64,000 nt of DNA. It comes from Staphylococcus taiwanensis (lineage in GTDB: Bacteria; Bacillota; Bacilli; Staphylococcales; Staphylococcaceae). The stretch spans positions 1,612,001 through 1,676,000 of the forward strand of contig CP058667.1 of assembly GCA_020544305.1 (NCBI GenBank), read 5' to 3'. Position numbers and translations under genes: made by a program. Shown here piece by piece: positions 1-10,521 of the stretch. Below the pieces are notes generated by a model. That model made no database searches. It was not told the DNA's origin and saw nothing but the letters and a program-made list of their open reading frames with translations. Within the stretch, counting starts at the first letter, position 1. Every line of letters begins with the position of its first letter.

Positions 1-6
1 CTTCAT
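1..6 (-). CDS. ylxR: Start of the gene downstream of nusA, probably ylxR (partial)
   Basis: Only the first two codons (Met-Lys) are inside the window, preceded by a GGGGTGAG ribosome binding site about ten bases upstream. In Firmicutes the gene after nusA is ylxR, whose product usually starts Met-Lys, so the identity is inferred from position alone. Confidence 0.4.
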
Positions 7-30
7 TAATTACTCACCCCAATTGTCAGC

Positions 31-1272
31 TTAAATGTCTTTTTCTTCTTTATCGACATCTTCTGAATCAGTTTCTTCACTTTCTTCAGATGGCTCATCA
101 ATTTCAGCTGAAAGTTCAGCAGTTGTTAAATTTGATTCTTCTAAATTAACATCTTCAATCTCCACATCTTCATCGCCAGTCATCACGATTTCATCAGCTT
201 GTTCTTCTGATTCAATTACTGGATAAATCCCTGCTTCACGTGCATCAGTTTCAGACTTGATATCAATTTTCCAACCAGTTAATTTAGCCGCTAAACGCGC
301 GTTTTGACCTCTTTTACCAATTGCAAGTGATAATTGGTAATCTGGTACAACGACTACTGTTGATTGATTTTCTTCATCAACAATAACTTCTAAAACTTGT
401 GATGGGCTTAAAGCGTTACGCACAAATACTTTTGGATCTTCGTTCCATTGTACGATGTCAATTTTTTCTCCACCAAGTTCTTCAACCACTGCCTCTACAC
501 GTGCACCCTTAGCACCTACGCATGCACCTACTGCATCAATATCAGGGTTTTCAGAGTAAACACTGATTTTAGAACGATCCCCAGCTTCACGAGCTACAGA
601 TTTAACAATAACTGTACCATCATAAATTTCTGGTACTTCTTGTTCAAATAAACGTTTCAATAATCCTGGATGACTTCTAGATACATAAATTTGAGGTCCT
701 TTTGTCGTTTGTTCTACTTTATTTACATATACTTGAATACGTTCATTTGGAATATAACTTTCATTTGGACTTCTTTCAGCCTCTGATAATACAGCTTCAA
801 TGCGACCTAAATTTACATAAACGTAACGGTGATCTACTCGGTCAATGACACCAGTTAAGATATCGTCTTCTTTATCGATAAATTCTGTGTACAAAATTTC
901 TCTTTCAGCATCTCTTAAACGTTGCATTACAGCTTGTTTTGCTGCTTGAGCACCAACGCGTCCAAAATCTTTAGGTGTAACGTCCTCTTCGTAAATATCA
1001 CCAATTTCATAAGCTGGATTTTTCACAAGTGCAGTACTTAAATCCACTTCATCTCTATCATCAAACACTTCTTCAACTACTTCTTTTCGTGCAATAACTT
1101 TAAAAGTACCTTCATCCATGTTTAATTCAACGCGAACGTTTCTAGCGCTATCATAGTTCTTTTTATATGCAGTAATTAATGCCGCTTCAATTGCATCAAT
1201 TAATACTTCTCTTGGGATTTTCTTTTCTTTTTCTAAATATTCAGTTGCTAATAAAAGTTCATTACTTGCCAC
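31..1272 (-). CDS. nusA: Transcription termination/antitermination factor NusA
   Basis: NusA binds RNA polymerase and modulates pausing, intrinsic termination and antitermination. The 413-residue protein has the N-terminal polymerase-binding domain (about 1-125), an S1 RNA-binding domain (about 135-200), and two KH domains with GxxG loops at about 249-259 (VGAKGAR) and 316-328 (IGKRGQN). It ends in a strongly acidic tail (about 350-413). It lacks the extra C-terminal repeats of E. coli NusA, as is usual in Firmicutes. The start is a GTG behind a GAGGAGG site, giving MASNELL as in other staphylococci. It follows rimP by 21 bases, the classical rimP-nusA arrangement. Confidence 0.97.
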   Translation of the reverse strand: MASNELLLATEYLEKEKKIPREVLIDAIEAALITAYKKNYDSARNVRVELNMDEGTFKVIARKEVVEEVFDDRDEVDLSTALVKNPAYEIGDIYEEDVTPKDFGRVGAQAAKQAVMQRLRDAEREILYTEFIDKEDDILTGVIDRVDHRYVYVNLGRIEAVLSEAERSPNESYIPNERIQVYVNKVEQTTKGPQIYVSRSHPGLLKRLFEQEVPEIYDGTVIVKSVAREAGDRSKISVYSENPDIDAVGACVGAKGARVEAVVEELGGEKIDIVQWNEDPKVFVRNALSPSQVLEVIVDEENQSTVVVVPDYQLSLAIGKRGQNARLAAKLTGWKIDIKSETDAREAGIYPVIESEEQADEIVMTGDEDVEIEDVNLEESNLTTAELSAEIDEPSEESEETDSEDVDKEEKDI

Positions 1273-1293
1273 TATTATTTCCTCCTCATCACG

Positions 1294-1761
1294 TTAAATC
1301 ATTACTGCGTGACGTGCTTTTGCAATTTTATTTCTTGGTATTTCAATTTGTTTCGTTTTAGCTTTCTCTTTAACTTCCATAGTGATTGTCTCTTCATTTA
1401 CGGCTTTCAAAATACCTAGCCATTCTTTTTCATTTTCAATTGGTGCATATAATGAGACAAATACAGGTTTTTCGACTGCATTTTGATAATCTTTTTCTTT
1501 TTTGATTGGACGTTCTGCACCTGGAGATGCAACGTCTAAGTAATACATCTCTGGAATAGGATCATTTTCATCCATTGCCTCACTAATCTTTTCAGAAGCG
1601 AGTGTACAATCATTTAAATCAACCCCGCCATCTATATCGATAGAGATTCTTAAAAAATGATCTTTCCCCTCTTTAGTATATTCAACTTCTACTAATTCAA
1701 AATTTAATTCATTTAAAATAGGAGTAATGATTGTTTCTACTTCTTCAGTTATTTTACTCAT
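1294..1761 (-). CDS. rimP: Ribosome maturation factor RimP
   Basis: RimP assists assembly of the 30S subunit. The 155-residue product has the family pattern: an N-terminal alpha/beta domain with an acidic LVEVEY strand, the central LRISIDIDGGVDLNDC motif with a disulfide-free cysteine, and the SPGAERPIK segment, followed by a C-terminal Sm-like barrel. An in-frame open frame continues 37 codons further upstream, but the ATG at 1761 has an AGGGAGG ribosome binding site and matches the known N-terminus (MSKITEEVE). The extra upstream codons overlap a terminator-like hairpin and are not coding. First gene of the rimP-nusA group. Confidence 0.95.
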   Translation of the reverse strand: MSKITEEVETIITPILNELNFELVEVEYTKEGKDHFLRISIDIDGGVDLNDCTLASEKISEAMDENDPIPEMYYLDVASPGAERPIKKEKDYQNAVEKPVFVSLYAPIENEKEWLGILKAVNEETITMEVKEKAKTKQIEIPRNKIAKARHAVMI

Positions 1762-1785
1762 ACAGGCCTCCCTTTTTGGCAAATA

Positions 1786-1815
1786 GAAAAGAGCGGGTAT
1801 ATGCCCACTCTTTCT
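1786..1815 (-). terminator. Terminator or attenuator between polC and rimP
   Basis: On the minus strand a 10-bp stem (AAAGAGTGGG with CCCGCTCTTT, loop of 6) is followed by TCTATTT. One pair is G-U on the minus strand and would be an A-C mismatch on the plus strand, so it is built to act in the polC-to-rimP direction. It lies just ahead of the rimP ribosome binding site. Confidence 0.65.
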
Positions 1816-1932
1816 GCCTGAGTCTAATTTTTTACGCACCTTGATTATATCACATATCATTTTGTTAAACAAATTAAGTCCTCGTATGGATAGTTTTGAG
1901 TGCTTTTTACATTAATTAAAACGCTTAAAATA

Positions 1933-4900
1933 TTACATATCGAATATTGATAACTGTGCTTTATCAGGTAAATTAGGTAACGATCCTAAATCGTCAAGAT
2001 ATTCGATAATTTTTTGTGATAAACCTGCTTTTTTATTTAAATCTTCTTTAGATAAGAATGGTCCATCTTCACGTGCTTCAACAATACGTTTAGCAACGTT
2101 TTCTCCGAGTCCAGGCACAGATATAAACGGAGGGATAAGCGTATCTCCTTCTATTATGAAATCAAATGCCTGACTCTTTTCTAAACTTATCGGTTGCATA
2201 CGAAAACCTCTGTGTGCCATTTCATTCATAATTTCTAATACAGTAAGAACATCTTTTTCTTTTTTACCGAGGTCCATGTATCTTGAATACATATCTTTAA
2301 CCGTATTCTTAATGCTTTCTTTATCCTTGATCATCGTGATCAAATCAAAGTCTGAAGCACGTATTGTAAAGTAAGCCGCATAATAATATAACGGATGATG
2401 TACTTTAAAATAAGCGATACGCACTGCCATTAATACATATGCTGCTGCGTGGGCTTTAGGGAACATGTATTTGATTTTCAAACATGAATCTAAGTACCAA
2501 TCTGGTACGTTATTTTCTTTCATAGCATCTATCATTTCTTCTGTTAGACCTTTACCTTTACGTACAGACTCCATTGTTTTAAAGGCCATTGAAGGTTCTA
2601 ATCCAGCGTACATTAAGTACACCATGATATCGTCACGACAACCAATTACACTTGATAAATCACAAATACCAGTGCGAATTAATTCTTGAGCATTGCCCAA
2701 CCATACATCTGTACCGTGAGAGAGTCCAGATATTTGTACAAGTTCAGAGAATGTGGTTGGTTTCGTATCTTCTAGCATTTGACGTACGAATCCAGTACCG
2801 AACTCAGGCACACCAAACGTACCAGTCTTACAAAGTATCTCTTCTTCAGTAACGCCTAATGTTTCAGGACTACTGAAAATTTGCATTGTTTCCTTATCAT
2901 CGACAGGAATTGTTTTAGGATCAATACCAGACAAATCTTGTAACATACGAATCATAGTAGGATCATCATGCCCTAATATATCTAATTTCAAAACATTGTC
3001 ATGAATTGAGTGGAAATCAAAATGTGTCGTCATCCAAGATGCGCTTTGGTCATCCGCTGGGTATTGAATTGGCGTGAAATCATAAATATCCATATAATCT
3101 GGAACAACGATAATACCACCAGGATGTTGTCCTGTTGTACGTTTCACACCTGTACAACCTTTAACTAATCGATCAATTTCAGCCCCACGTTTATGAATAC
3201 CTTGGTCATTCAAGTACCCTTTGACATATCCGAAGGCCGTCTTTTCAGCAACAGTACCTATTGTACCTGCTCTAAATACTTTGTCTTCTCCAAAAAGTAC
3301 TTTCGTATAGTTATGTGCATTCGGTTGATATTCACCACTAAAGTTTAAGTCGATATCAGGTACTTTATCCCCCTTAAATCCTAGGAATGTTTCGAAAGGA
3401 ATATCTTGACCTTCTTTAATGAGGTCAGCGCCACAGGTACTACATTGTTTATCAGGCAAGTCAAATCCTGAACCTACGGAACCATCATCAAAGAACTCAC
3501 TTGTTTTACAATTAGGACAAATATAGTGCGGTGGAAGCGGGTTAACTTCAGTAATTTCAGTCATGGTCGCTACAAAGCTTGAACCGACCGAACCACGGGA
3601 ACCTACTAAGTAGCCATCATCTAATGATTTTTTCACGAGACGCTGAGAGATTAAATAAATTACTGAGAAACCATTACCAATAATACTTGCCAATTCTTTT
3701 TCAAGTCGGTCGATTACAATCTGAGGTAATTCCTCACCATAAAGTTTCTTTGCGTTTGCATAACTTAATTCTCTAATTTCTTCGTTTGCACCCTCCATAC
3801 GGGGTGTAAATAATTGGTCTTTAATAGGTATAACTTTATCTATTCGATCAGCTAAATCATTCGTATTCTTGACAACAATTTCATAAGCTTTGTCTTCACC
3901 TAGAAAATGAAACTCATCCAACATTTCATCTGTAGTTCTAAAATGTGCTTCAGGTAAAGTAGAACGATTGAGTGGATTACCTGATTGTGAAGCGATAAGA
4001 ATCTTTCTAGCTACGGCATCATGTTCAAATAAATAATGTGCATTTCCAGTTGCTATAACAGGAATACCAGTACTTTCACCGGCTTTAAGGATACGATCGT
4101 AAATTTCATATAATGTTTCCGTATCACGTATTAACTCTCGATCTATCAAATCTTGATAAAGTTTTGGTGGTTGAACTTCAATAAAGTCATAATACTTCGC
4201 GATTTTTTCAACTTCTGATTGATCACGTTGCATTACTGCAGTAAATAATTCACCCTCATCACAAGCCGTACCAACTAGAATGCCTTCACGATATTCATTA
4301 AGTAATGACCGTGGAATTCTCGGAGTACGATAATAATATTTAACTAATGATGCACTAACAATTTTAAATAGATTTTTAAGCCCTTCTTGCGTTTGAACAA
4401 TTAATGTCACGTGCGTTGGACGAGCACGTTTATATGCATCTTCATTAGAAAGTTTTTGATTAATATCTTTATGATTAGTCACACCGAGTTCTTTCATTTG
4501 TTGCACCATTTTGATGAAAATATAAGCAGTAGCTTCTGTATCATAAATGGCTCTATGGTGTTGTGTGAGTTCGACGCCATATTTTTTAGCTAAGAAATTT
4601 AAACCGTGTTTACCATACTCGGTGTTAATGGTACGAGACAATTCAAGCGTATCGATAACGCCATTTGTTGAAGGTCCGAACCCAAGTCTTTCATAACCTG
4701 TGTCAATAAAGCCCATATCGAATGACGCATTATGTGCTACAAAGATAGCATCGCCAACCCACGATTTAAATTCGGTTAAGACTTCATCAATTTCAGGGGC
4801 ATCGGTTAACATATCGTCAGTAATATGCGTTAGATTAATAATTGTTTCCGATAATTTTTCATGTGGGTTACTGAAACGTTCAAATTTATCTATAATCTCT

Positions 4901-6249
4901 CCGTCTTTAACTTTTACAGCAGCTAATTCAATAATCTGATCGTACTGATTGGATAATCCAGTTGTTTCGACGTCAAATACGACATAAGTGGCTTCTTTTA
5001 AATCACGATCAGTTGGTTTATAGGCAATTGGTACACCATCATCAACTAACATACCTTCCATGCCATAAATCATTTTGATGCCATTCTTTTCAGCAGCGTT
5101 ATGCGCATCTGGAAACGCTTGTACGACATTGTGATCAGTTACAGCGATTGCTTTATGACCCCAATCCGCTGCTTGCGCTACATATGCACTAATATTAGGT
5201 ATCCCATCCATTTGGCTCATTGATGTATGCAAATGGAATTCAACGCGTTTATCTTCTGCTTTATCTTGTTTAGGTGTTTTCTTAATTTCTTCGATATCTG
5301 ACATCATCATTACTAGATCACGGACGAAAGTGTCTTCTTCAATTCGACCTTGTGCACGGACCCATTTACCTACACTTAATGCTTTGAAATGATCTAAATC
5401 ATCTTTATTTTTTCTTGTAAACATTTTTAACACTAATGAATCAGTATAGTCCGTTACTTTTAATTCAACAATATGGCGTCCACTTTTCAATTCTTTAAGG
5501 TTAATATCAAAGATAACGCCCTCAATCGCTACTTTAAATTCTTCTTCTACAATGGATTCAATTGGCTTAATATTTTCAACTTGAATAGGTTTACCAATTT
5601 GGCATTTGTCAACATTACTTTCATTGTTATCTTGTTGTTTCGCTTTTTCAGCTTTGATTTTTTCCATTTTTTCAGTAGCTTCTCTAGCACTTTTCTCATC
5701 TTCTTCTTGAATATGTGCTTCAAGTGAAGCTAAATCATCATAAGAATTCGTATCGTCAGTTTCAAAGACGACTTTATCTATATCGAATCCACATTTTTGA
5801 AAAGCTTTTACCAAACTACCATTACAAACTTTATCAAAGTGATTTCTCTCAATATCATTTGATGTCATCACTTTCAAAACATTACCTGACATAATTAAAC
5901 GTTTTTGTTTAAGTTGACCTTTAACTTTCGGTGACAAAGCAGTGTGTTCAATACAATGACCAAAATATTTAATCGCATGTTCATCTTGATTGCTTGTATT
6001 TTGAATTGTGAAATGCCATTCTACTTTCGCAATCTCTTTAAATTCCTCAGTAATTGCATTTGTAAAAAGTAGATAATCTTCATGTGAAAGGAAATATGGC
6101 AATGTTATTTGAAATTCCCATGTTCTATTTTTATTCGATACATCAACTCGCGTTAATTCACCTTTTTCAATAATTTCACTATCTAATTGATTAGAAATTT
6201 TAATTTGATCGGCGAGTACTTTAAATTTTTCCTGATTAGTCATTGCCAC
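1933..6249 (-). CDS. polC: DNA polymerase III subunit alpha, PolC type
   Basis: PolC is the main replicative polymerase of low-GC Gram-positives, with built-in proofreading. In the 1438-residue protein I see an N-terminal domain, an OB fold (about 235-315), a PHP domain starting at the HLH motif (339-341), a DEDD 3'-5' exonuclease inserted in it (Asp426 and Glu428 of FDVETTG), then the polymerase core with a four-cysteine zinc motif (CPNC...CSTC) and a C-terminal helix-hairpin-helix region. The end PDKAQLSIFDM is typical. Start: GTG at 6249, with an AAGGTGG site nine bases upstream; the ATG two codons later is too far from it. It is separated from proS by a terminator and has its own promoter. 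Confidence 0.97.
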   Translation of the reverse strand: MAMTNQEKFKVLADQIKISNQLDSEIIEKGELTRVDVSNKNRTWEFQITLPYFLSHEDYLLFTNAITEEFKEIAKVEWHFTIQNTSNQDEHAIKYFGHCIEHTALSPKVKGQLKQKRLIMSGNVLKVMTSNDIERNHFDKVCNGSLVKAFQKCGFDIDKVVFETDDTNSYDDLASLEAHIQEEDEKSAREATEKMEKIKAEKAKQQDNNESNVDKCQIGKPIQVENIKPIESIVEEEFKVAIEGVIFDINLKELKSGRHIVELKVTDYTDSLVLKMFTRKNKDDLDHFKALSVGKWVRAQGRIEEDTFVRDLVMMMSDIEEIKKTPKQDKAEDKRVEFHLHTSMSQMDGIPNISAYVAQAADWGHKAIAVTDHNVVQAFPDAHNAAEKNGIKMIYGMEGMLVDDGVPIAYKPTDRDLKEATYVVFDVETTGLSNQYDQIIELAAVKVKDGEIIDKFERFSNPHEKLSETIINLTHITDDMLTDAPEIDEVLTEFKSWVGDAIFVAHNASFDMGFIDTGYERLGFGPSTNGVIDTLELSRTINTEYGKHGLNFLAKKYGVELTQHHRAIYDTEATAYIFIKMVQQMKELGVTNHKDINQKLSNEDAYKRARPTHVTLIVQTQEGLKNLFKIVSASLVKYYYRTPRIPRSLLNEYREGILVGTACDEGELFTAVMQRDQSEVEKIAKYYDFIEVQPPKLYQDLIDRELIRDTETLYEIYDRILKAGESTGIPVIATGNAHYLFEHDAVARKILIASQSGNPLNRSTLPEAHFRTTDEMLDEFHFLGEDKAYEIVVKNTNDLADRIDKVIPIKDQLFTPRMEGANEEIRELSYANAKKLYGEELPQIVIDRLEKELASIIGNGFSVIYLISQRLVKKSLDDGYLVGSRGSVGSSFVATMTEITEVNPLPPHYICPNCKTSEFFDDGSVGSGFDLPDKQCSTCGADLIKEGQDIPFETFLGFKGDKVPDIDLNFSGEYQPNAHNYTKVLFGEDKVFRAGTIGTVAEKTAFGYVKGYLNDQGIHKRGAEIDRLVKGCTGVKRTTGQHPGGIIVVPDYMDIYDFTPIQYPADDQSASWMTTHFDFHSIHDNVLKLDILGHDDPTMIRMLQDLSGIDPKTIPVDDKETMQIFSSPETLGVTEEEILCKTGTFGVPEFGTGFVRQMLEDTKPTTFSELVQISGLSHGTDVWLGNAQELIRTGICDLSSVIGCRDDIMVYLMYAGLEPSMAFKTMESVRKGKGLTEEMIDAMKENNVPDWYLDSCLKIKYMFPKAHAAAYVLMAVRIAYFKVHHPLYYYAAYFTIRASDFDLITMIKDKESIKNTVKDMYSRYMDLGKKEKDVLTVLEIMNEMAHRGFRMQPISLEKSQAFDFIIEGDTLIPPFISVPGLGENVAKRIVEAREDGPFLSKEDLNKKAGLSQKIIEYLDDLGSLPNLPDKAQLSIFDM

Positions 6250-6333
6250 GACGAATAACCACCTTATTTCTTACTTTATAATTCAATATTTATAGTCACA
6301 TTTTGTCATGTTGAATTTAAAAACTTGATTTCT

Positions 6334-6362
6334 ATTATACTACTTCGAACTGTTTTTTTCAT
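6334..6362 (-). promoter_or_regulatory. Probable polC promoter
   Basis: On the minus strand a perfect TATAAT -10 (6334-6339) lies 17 bases from ATGAAA (6357-6362), a 4-of-6 match to the -35 consensus. It sits between the proS terminator and polC, leaving a leader of about 80 bases. Inferred from pattern only. Confidence 0.5.
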
Positions 6363-6454
6363 ATGTATCGTTTAATTCTTTTCTTAAAAATTCAAACTCT
6401 ATTCATTGCTAATCATTGTCATAATCATTATAAAAAGCATCAAAGATTTCAAAA

Positions 6455-6496
6455 AATGAATCAAGGCTGCGACAAAAAAGTTTGTCCCAGCCTTAT
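6455..6496 (-). terminator. Terminator after proS
   Basis: A 14-bp inverted repeat with one mismatch (6463-6476 with 6481-6494, tetraloop) is followed a few bases later on the minus strand by a run of T. The arm sequence (AAGGCTGGGACAAA on the minus strand) resembles a motif common in staphylococcal terminators. It separates proS from polC. Confidence 0.7.
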
Positions 6497-6514
6497 GTCA
6501 ATGTACTTATTTAA

Positions 6515-8215
6515 TTATAGATTATTGTATAGTGATTCAATGTGCGCTTCAAGATTATCAATGTGTACCTCTTCACTTTCACCTGTTCGACGTACCTTCA
6601 CTTCAACAATACCTTCGGCAGCGTTTTTACCTATTACGATACGAATTGGTAAGCCGATTAAATCTGCATCATTAAATTTAACGCCTGCGCGTTCTTTACG
6701 ATCGTCATAAAGTACATCATATTGTTTTTGTAATTGCGCATACAATTGATTACCTAATTCAAGTTGTTCCTCTTTTTTAGGATTAATCGTAATTAAATGT
6801 AAATCAAATGGTGTAACAGTCTTAGGCCAAATAATTCCATTTTCATCATTATTTTGCTCTACAATAGCACTTAATGTTCTTGAAACACCGATACCATAGC
6901 ATCCCATAATTAATGGTTTCGCTTTACCTTGATTATCTAAAAATGTAGCATTCATCGCTTCTGAATATTTCGTACCTAATTTAAACACTTGCCCAACTTC
7001 AATACCTTCAGCAAATTTTGCTTCACCAGAACCATCACTTAATTGTTCTCCTTCTAAAATGAAACGGAAATCTCCATATTCATCAATCTTAAAGTCGCGA
7101 TCAATATTAGCGTTGATAAAGTGGTAACCATCTTCATTCGCACCTACTACCAAATTATTTAAATCTTTGACATAATTATCAGCAACAATTTTAATTTCTT
7201 TATCATGCACTGGACCTAGTGAACCAGGATTTGCACCTAATAAATTCACAATTTCATCTTGTGTAGCCATTTCAACATTATCTGTTCCAAAGTACGCTTT
7301 AACTTTAACGTCATTCAATTCATGATGTCCACGTACTAAGAACATAATGAATTCCCCATCAACTTTAAAAATCATTGTTTTTACGATTTCATCAACCGGG
7401 CGATTTAAAAAGTCAGCTAATTCTTGCGCAGTTTTAACATTAGGCGTTTCGATTTTTTCTAATTCTGCTACTTGTGTGTGCTTTTCATTTGGATGATAAA
7501 CAACTTCCGCTTTTTCAATATTCGCTGCATAATCGCTATTTTCACTGAAGACGATTGTATCTTCACCAATTGCACTTAGCGCCATAAATTCATGCGTATG
7601 GTTACCACCAATTGCACCTGAATCTGCAACGACTGGACGTGCATTAATACCCACACGCTTAAATATACGACTATAAGCGTTATACATATCATTATATGTT
7701 TCATCTAAAGATGCTTCATCTGCATGGAAAGAATAAGCATCTTTCATAATGAATTCTCGACCACGTAACAATCCAAATCGTGGTCGTTTCTCATCACGGA
7801 ATTTAGATTGAATTTGGAATAAAGTAAGTGGTAACTGCTTATATGATTTAAGTTCATCACGTACAATAGATGTTACAACTTCTTCGTGTGTTGGTCCTAA
7901 AGCAAATTCACGTCCATTACGATCTTTCAAACGCATTAGTTCTGGACCATAAGCACCCCAACGTCCTGATTCTTCCCATAATTCTGCTTGTTGTAGCGCT
8001 GGCATTAAAATTTCAACCGCATCGATATTTTCCATTTCTTCACGAATAATCTTAGAAATGTTATTCAACACACGAGATGCAAGAGGCAAGTAACTATAAA
8101 TACCACTTGTACTTTGCTTAATTAATCCTGCTTTTAATAATAATTGATGACTCAGTGCTTCTGCTTCAGCAGGCACTTGTCTCATCGTTGGAATAAATAC
8201 TTTTGATTGTTTCAT
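6515..8215 (-). CDS. proS: Prolyl-tRNA synthetase
   Basis: Class II aminoacyl-tRNA synthetase charging tRNA-Pro in the cytoplasm. At 566 residues it is the long bacterial type with the editing (INS) domain between motifs 2 and 3. Visible signatures are [10 protein letters not shown] near residue 37, the motif 2 region with [17 protein letters not shown] (about 136-153), the editing-domain stretch around 225-400, and motif 3 with [16 protein letters not shown] start with an AGGAGG site. It lies 20 bases after rseP and ends at a terminator, as in other staphylococci. No T-box leader is seen upstream. Confidence 0.97.
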   Translation of the reverse strand: MKQSKVFIPTMRQVPAEAEALSHQLLLKAGLIKQSTSGIYSYLPLASRVLNNISKIIREEMENIDAVEILMPALQQAELWEESGRWGAYGPELMRLKDRNGREFALGPTHEEVVTSIVRDELKSYKQLPLTLFQIQSKFRDEKRPRFGLLRGREFIMKDAYSFHADEASLDETYNDMYNAYSRIFKRVGINARPVVADSGAIGGNHTHEFMALSAIGEDTIVFSENSDYAANIEKAEVVYHPNEKHTQVAELEKIETPNVKTAQELADFLNRPVDEIVKTMIFKVDGEFIMFLVRGHHELNDVKVKAYFGTDNVEMATQDEIVNLLGANPGSLGPVHDKEIKIVADNYVKDLNNLVVGANEDGYHFINANIDRDFKIDEYGDFRFILEGEQLSDGSGEAKFAEGIEVGQVFKLGTKYSEAMNATFLDNQGKAKPLIMGCYGIGVSRTLSAIVEQNNDENGIIWPKTVTPFDLHLITINPKKEEQLELGNQLYAQLQKQYDVLYDDRKERAGVKFNDADLIGLPIRIVIGKNAAEGIVEVKVRRTGESEEVHIDNLEAHIESLYNNL

Positions 8216-8235
8216 ATCTTATAATCCTCCTAAAT

Positions 8236-9522
8236 TTACAAGAAATAGCGTTGAATATCGTTCCATGTCACTAATATCATAATAATGACTACGAAGATAG
8301 CACCAGCTGCAATGATAACTGTTTCCGCTTTTTTATTAAGTGGTCTTCTGAAAATCGCTTCGTAAATAACAAATAAAATTCTACCACCATCAAGTGCTGG
8401 TATAGGCAATAAGTTCATAACACCTAAGTTCACACTTAATAAAGCTGTGTAATATGTTAGAGCAATAATGCCTTGTTTTACTATTGAATCCACATTATGG
8501 TAAATACCCACTGGACCATTCAACATATCTAATGAGAATTGACCTGTAAAAATACTAGCTATTAACGTGCCTACCGCTTCAAAGATCAATGTACTAGCTT
8601 TAACAAATTGGTCAAATCCAACTGCAATTGGTTTGATAAGCGTATGCTCATTTTGTGGTTGGAAACCTAAAACATAATTTGTTTGTGAGTTTAATTTTGT
8701 TTGTTTGACCACTTGCTTTTTAGGGGTAATATCTACTGTCTTAGTTTGACCATGTCGTTCAAACTTCAATTGTGTTTTATTATCTTTAATTTTATTAGCT
8801 GCACTTTGAATTTCGCTAAAGTTATCAATTTTATATTTGCCTACTTGTTCAATTTTATCGCCAGCTTTTAATCCTGCTTTTTGAGCTGGATAATTATCAG
8901 CCAATTGTCCAACTGTCGTTGTTGGCGTACCTTGGAAATACGCTAGCGCAATAAATAACACTAGTGCTAATAAAAAGTTAAATAATGGGCCTGCAAATAA
9001 GGTTAAAAATTTAGGTAATGGTTTTTTATGTGCAAATTGACGATCTCTAGGGGCAATTTGTATCAAACTACCATTTTCTACAAAGTAAGCCTTTTTAGCA
9101 ATATTAAAGTGATGACGTTCCATATCATATGTTGTGATACCTTCAATATATAAATCATCTTTGAAATCACATTTTTTTACTTCAATAGCTTCAATTTTTT
9201 GGAATTTGTGTTGATCATCCAAAATAATATGCGTGATTTCATCTTGTTCGTTAAGTTTAATTTTTACATTCATACCTGGTTCAACTGGTGGCTCTTCTAA
9301 TCCATCGCCCGCCATTCTTACATATCCACCTACAGGTAATAAGCGAATTGTGTATAACGTTTCATCTTTTCGGAAACTAAATATCTTGGGTCCCATACCA
9401 ATCGCAAACTCTGGACACATAATACCTGCACGTTTTGCAAAGAACATATGTCCATATTCATGCACTGTTACTAGTACACCAAAAACGATGATAAATGAGA
9501 CTATAGTGATTAAAGTACTCAC
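8236..9522 (-). CDS. rseP: Site-2 zinc metalloprotease RseP
   Basis: Intramembrane zinc protease that cleaves within membrane-spanning helices, for example remnant signal peptides and anti-sigma factors in relatives. The 428-residue protein has the zinc motif HEYGH (21-25) in the first membrane segment, a central PDZ domain (about 200-270; [12 protein letters not shown] visible) and the second active-site motif LDGG (377-380) in the C-terminal membrane helices. A basic, soluble insertion (about 85-170) precedes the PDZ domain. The start is GTG behind GAGGTG. It follows cdsA after a 213-base gap with a terminator-like hairpin and precedes proS. Confidence 0.95.
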   Translation of the reverse strand: MSTLITIVSFIIVFGVLVTVHEYGHMFFAKRAGIMCPEFAIGMGPKIFSFRKDETLYTIRLLPVGGYVRMAGDGLEEPPVEPGMNVKIKLNEQDEITHIILDDQHKFQKIEAIEVKKCDFKDDLYIEGITTYDMERHHFNIAKKAYFVENGSLIQIAPRDRQFAHKKPLPKFLTLFAGPLFNFLLALVLFIALAYFQGTPTTTVGQLADNYPAQKAGLKAGDKIEQVGKYKIDNFSEIQSAANKIKDNKTQLKFERHGQTKTVDITPKKQVVKQTKLNSQTNYVLGFQPQNEHTLIKPIAVGFDQFVKASTLIFEAVGTLIASIFTGQFSLDMLNGPVGIYHNVDSIVKQGIIALTYYTALLSVNLGVMNLLPIPALDGGRILFVIYEAIFRRPLNKKAETVIIAAGAIFVVIIMILVTWNDIQRYFL

Positions 9523-9620
9523 TTGCTACACCTCAATTATTTTTTAATTTTCTACAACTATTTACTCGAATGATGTAGATTATCTATGATTCAGTTATAT
9601 TATTCAAGAATTTTTACTTT

Positions 9621-9684
9621 TAGAAAAGGAGTTAAGAATTACATTATCTAGTATGTCTAGTTAAATGTGAACTCATTAACTCCT
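9621..9684 (-). terminator. Possible terminator after cdsA
   Basis: A 9-bp inverted repeat (AGGAGTTAA at 9627-9635 with TTAACTCCT at 9676-9684) encloses a 40-base loop that itself holds a small CTAG/CTAG palindrome. On the minus strand the stem is followed by TTTTC. The loop is long, so confidence is limited. Confidence 0.4.
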
Positions 9685-9735
9685 CAATTATATCACTATA
9701 GATTTTTCATATATAAATAAAACATGAAAATAGTA

Positions 9736-10518
9736 CTACATTTGTATTAATAAAATGTTGAGTAACGGTAATACGAACATGAAACTATCAAAGCGATCTA
9801 ATATACCACCATGTCCTGGTAAAATTCTACCTGAATCTTTAACACCAAAATGGCGTTTAAATCCTGATTCAACTAAATCACCAAGTTGTCCAAACATACT
9901 GAGAATAATTGTTACTAACAATAATAACCATATGTTCAAGTGAAAATCTACAAAGAATAACATGATTAATGGAACGATTAAACTACAAATCAGTCCACCA
10001 ATAAAACCTTCAATCGTTTTATTAGGACTAATAACGGGCCATAATTTATGTTTACCCATCAATCGTCCAAAAATATACGCACCTGTATCTGTTAACCATA
10101 CAACTAAAAATGCATACAATATGTAATGTAATCCATCTGAACGCGTCGCATAGAAGTACATAAATCCAATACCAACGTATGCCACTGACATTAAGCAAAA
10201 TGCAGCATCCATAAAACTAAATCTATTTTTAGAAAGAACGGTATAACTTAGTAAAATAAAACTCATTGCGATTAAACTTTTTAATTGAATATCACTAACC
10301 CAATCACCAGCAGCTTGTGGCAACATAATGATAATTAATGCCAACGCACTAAAAATGCCTGGAACAGAAAGAAATTTAATCATATTCATATTTAACAATT
10401 CTTTCAATGCGATTAGTGCTAATAAATAGGCAAACAACATTAACACAGTTCCACCCTTTAATAAAATGGGTAGAAAGATGAGTAATGCAATAATTGCTGT
10501 TAAAGTTCTTACTTTCAT
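9736..10518 (-). CDS. cdsA: Phosphatidate cytidylyltransferase (CDP-diglyceride synthase)
   Basis: Makes CDP-diacylglycerol from phosphatidic acid and CTP, the precursor of phosphatidylglycerol and cardiolipin. The 260-residue protein is a multi-pass membrane protein with about eight hydrophobic segments. The family signature is clear at 218-242: [13 protein letters not shown] then [10 protein letters not shown]. The start is ATG at 10518, only 3 bases after the uppS stop codon, so the two are probably translated from one message. Both enzymes supply envelope lipid precursors. Confidence 0.96.
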   Translation of the reverse strand: MKVRTLTAIIALLIFLPILLKGGTVLMLFAYLLALIALKELLNMNMIKFLSVPGIFSALALIIIMLPQAAGDWVSDIQLKSLIAMSFILLSYTVLSKNRFSFMDAAFCLMSVAYVGIGFMYFYATRSDGLHYILYAFLVVWLTDTGAYIFGRLMGKHKLWPVISPNKTIEGFIGGLICSLIVPLIMLFFVDFHLNIWLLLLVTIILSMFGQLGDLVESGFKRHFGVKDSGRILPGHGGILDRFDSFMFVLPLLNILLIQM

Positions 10519-10521
10519 ACG

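Noticed and set aside
1762-1872. Longer rimP with a 37-residue N-terminal extension
   Set aside because: The extension runs through a terminator-like hairpin and lacks a ribosome binding site; the ATG at 1761 has a good one.
6455-6496. Mobile repeat shared by the proS and nuclease terminators
   Set aside because: Both contain CTGCGACAA, but this is a short motif typical of staphylococcal terminators and the rest does not align.
6363-6710. Plus-strand frame of 115 codons over the proS end
   Set aside because: Most of it is the antisense of proS, it spans the terminator, and the protein has no recognisable domain.
8216-8235. T-box leader for proS
   Set aside because: There is no room upstream of proS (20 bases after rseP) and no T-box-like element.
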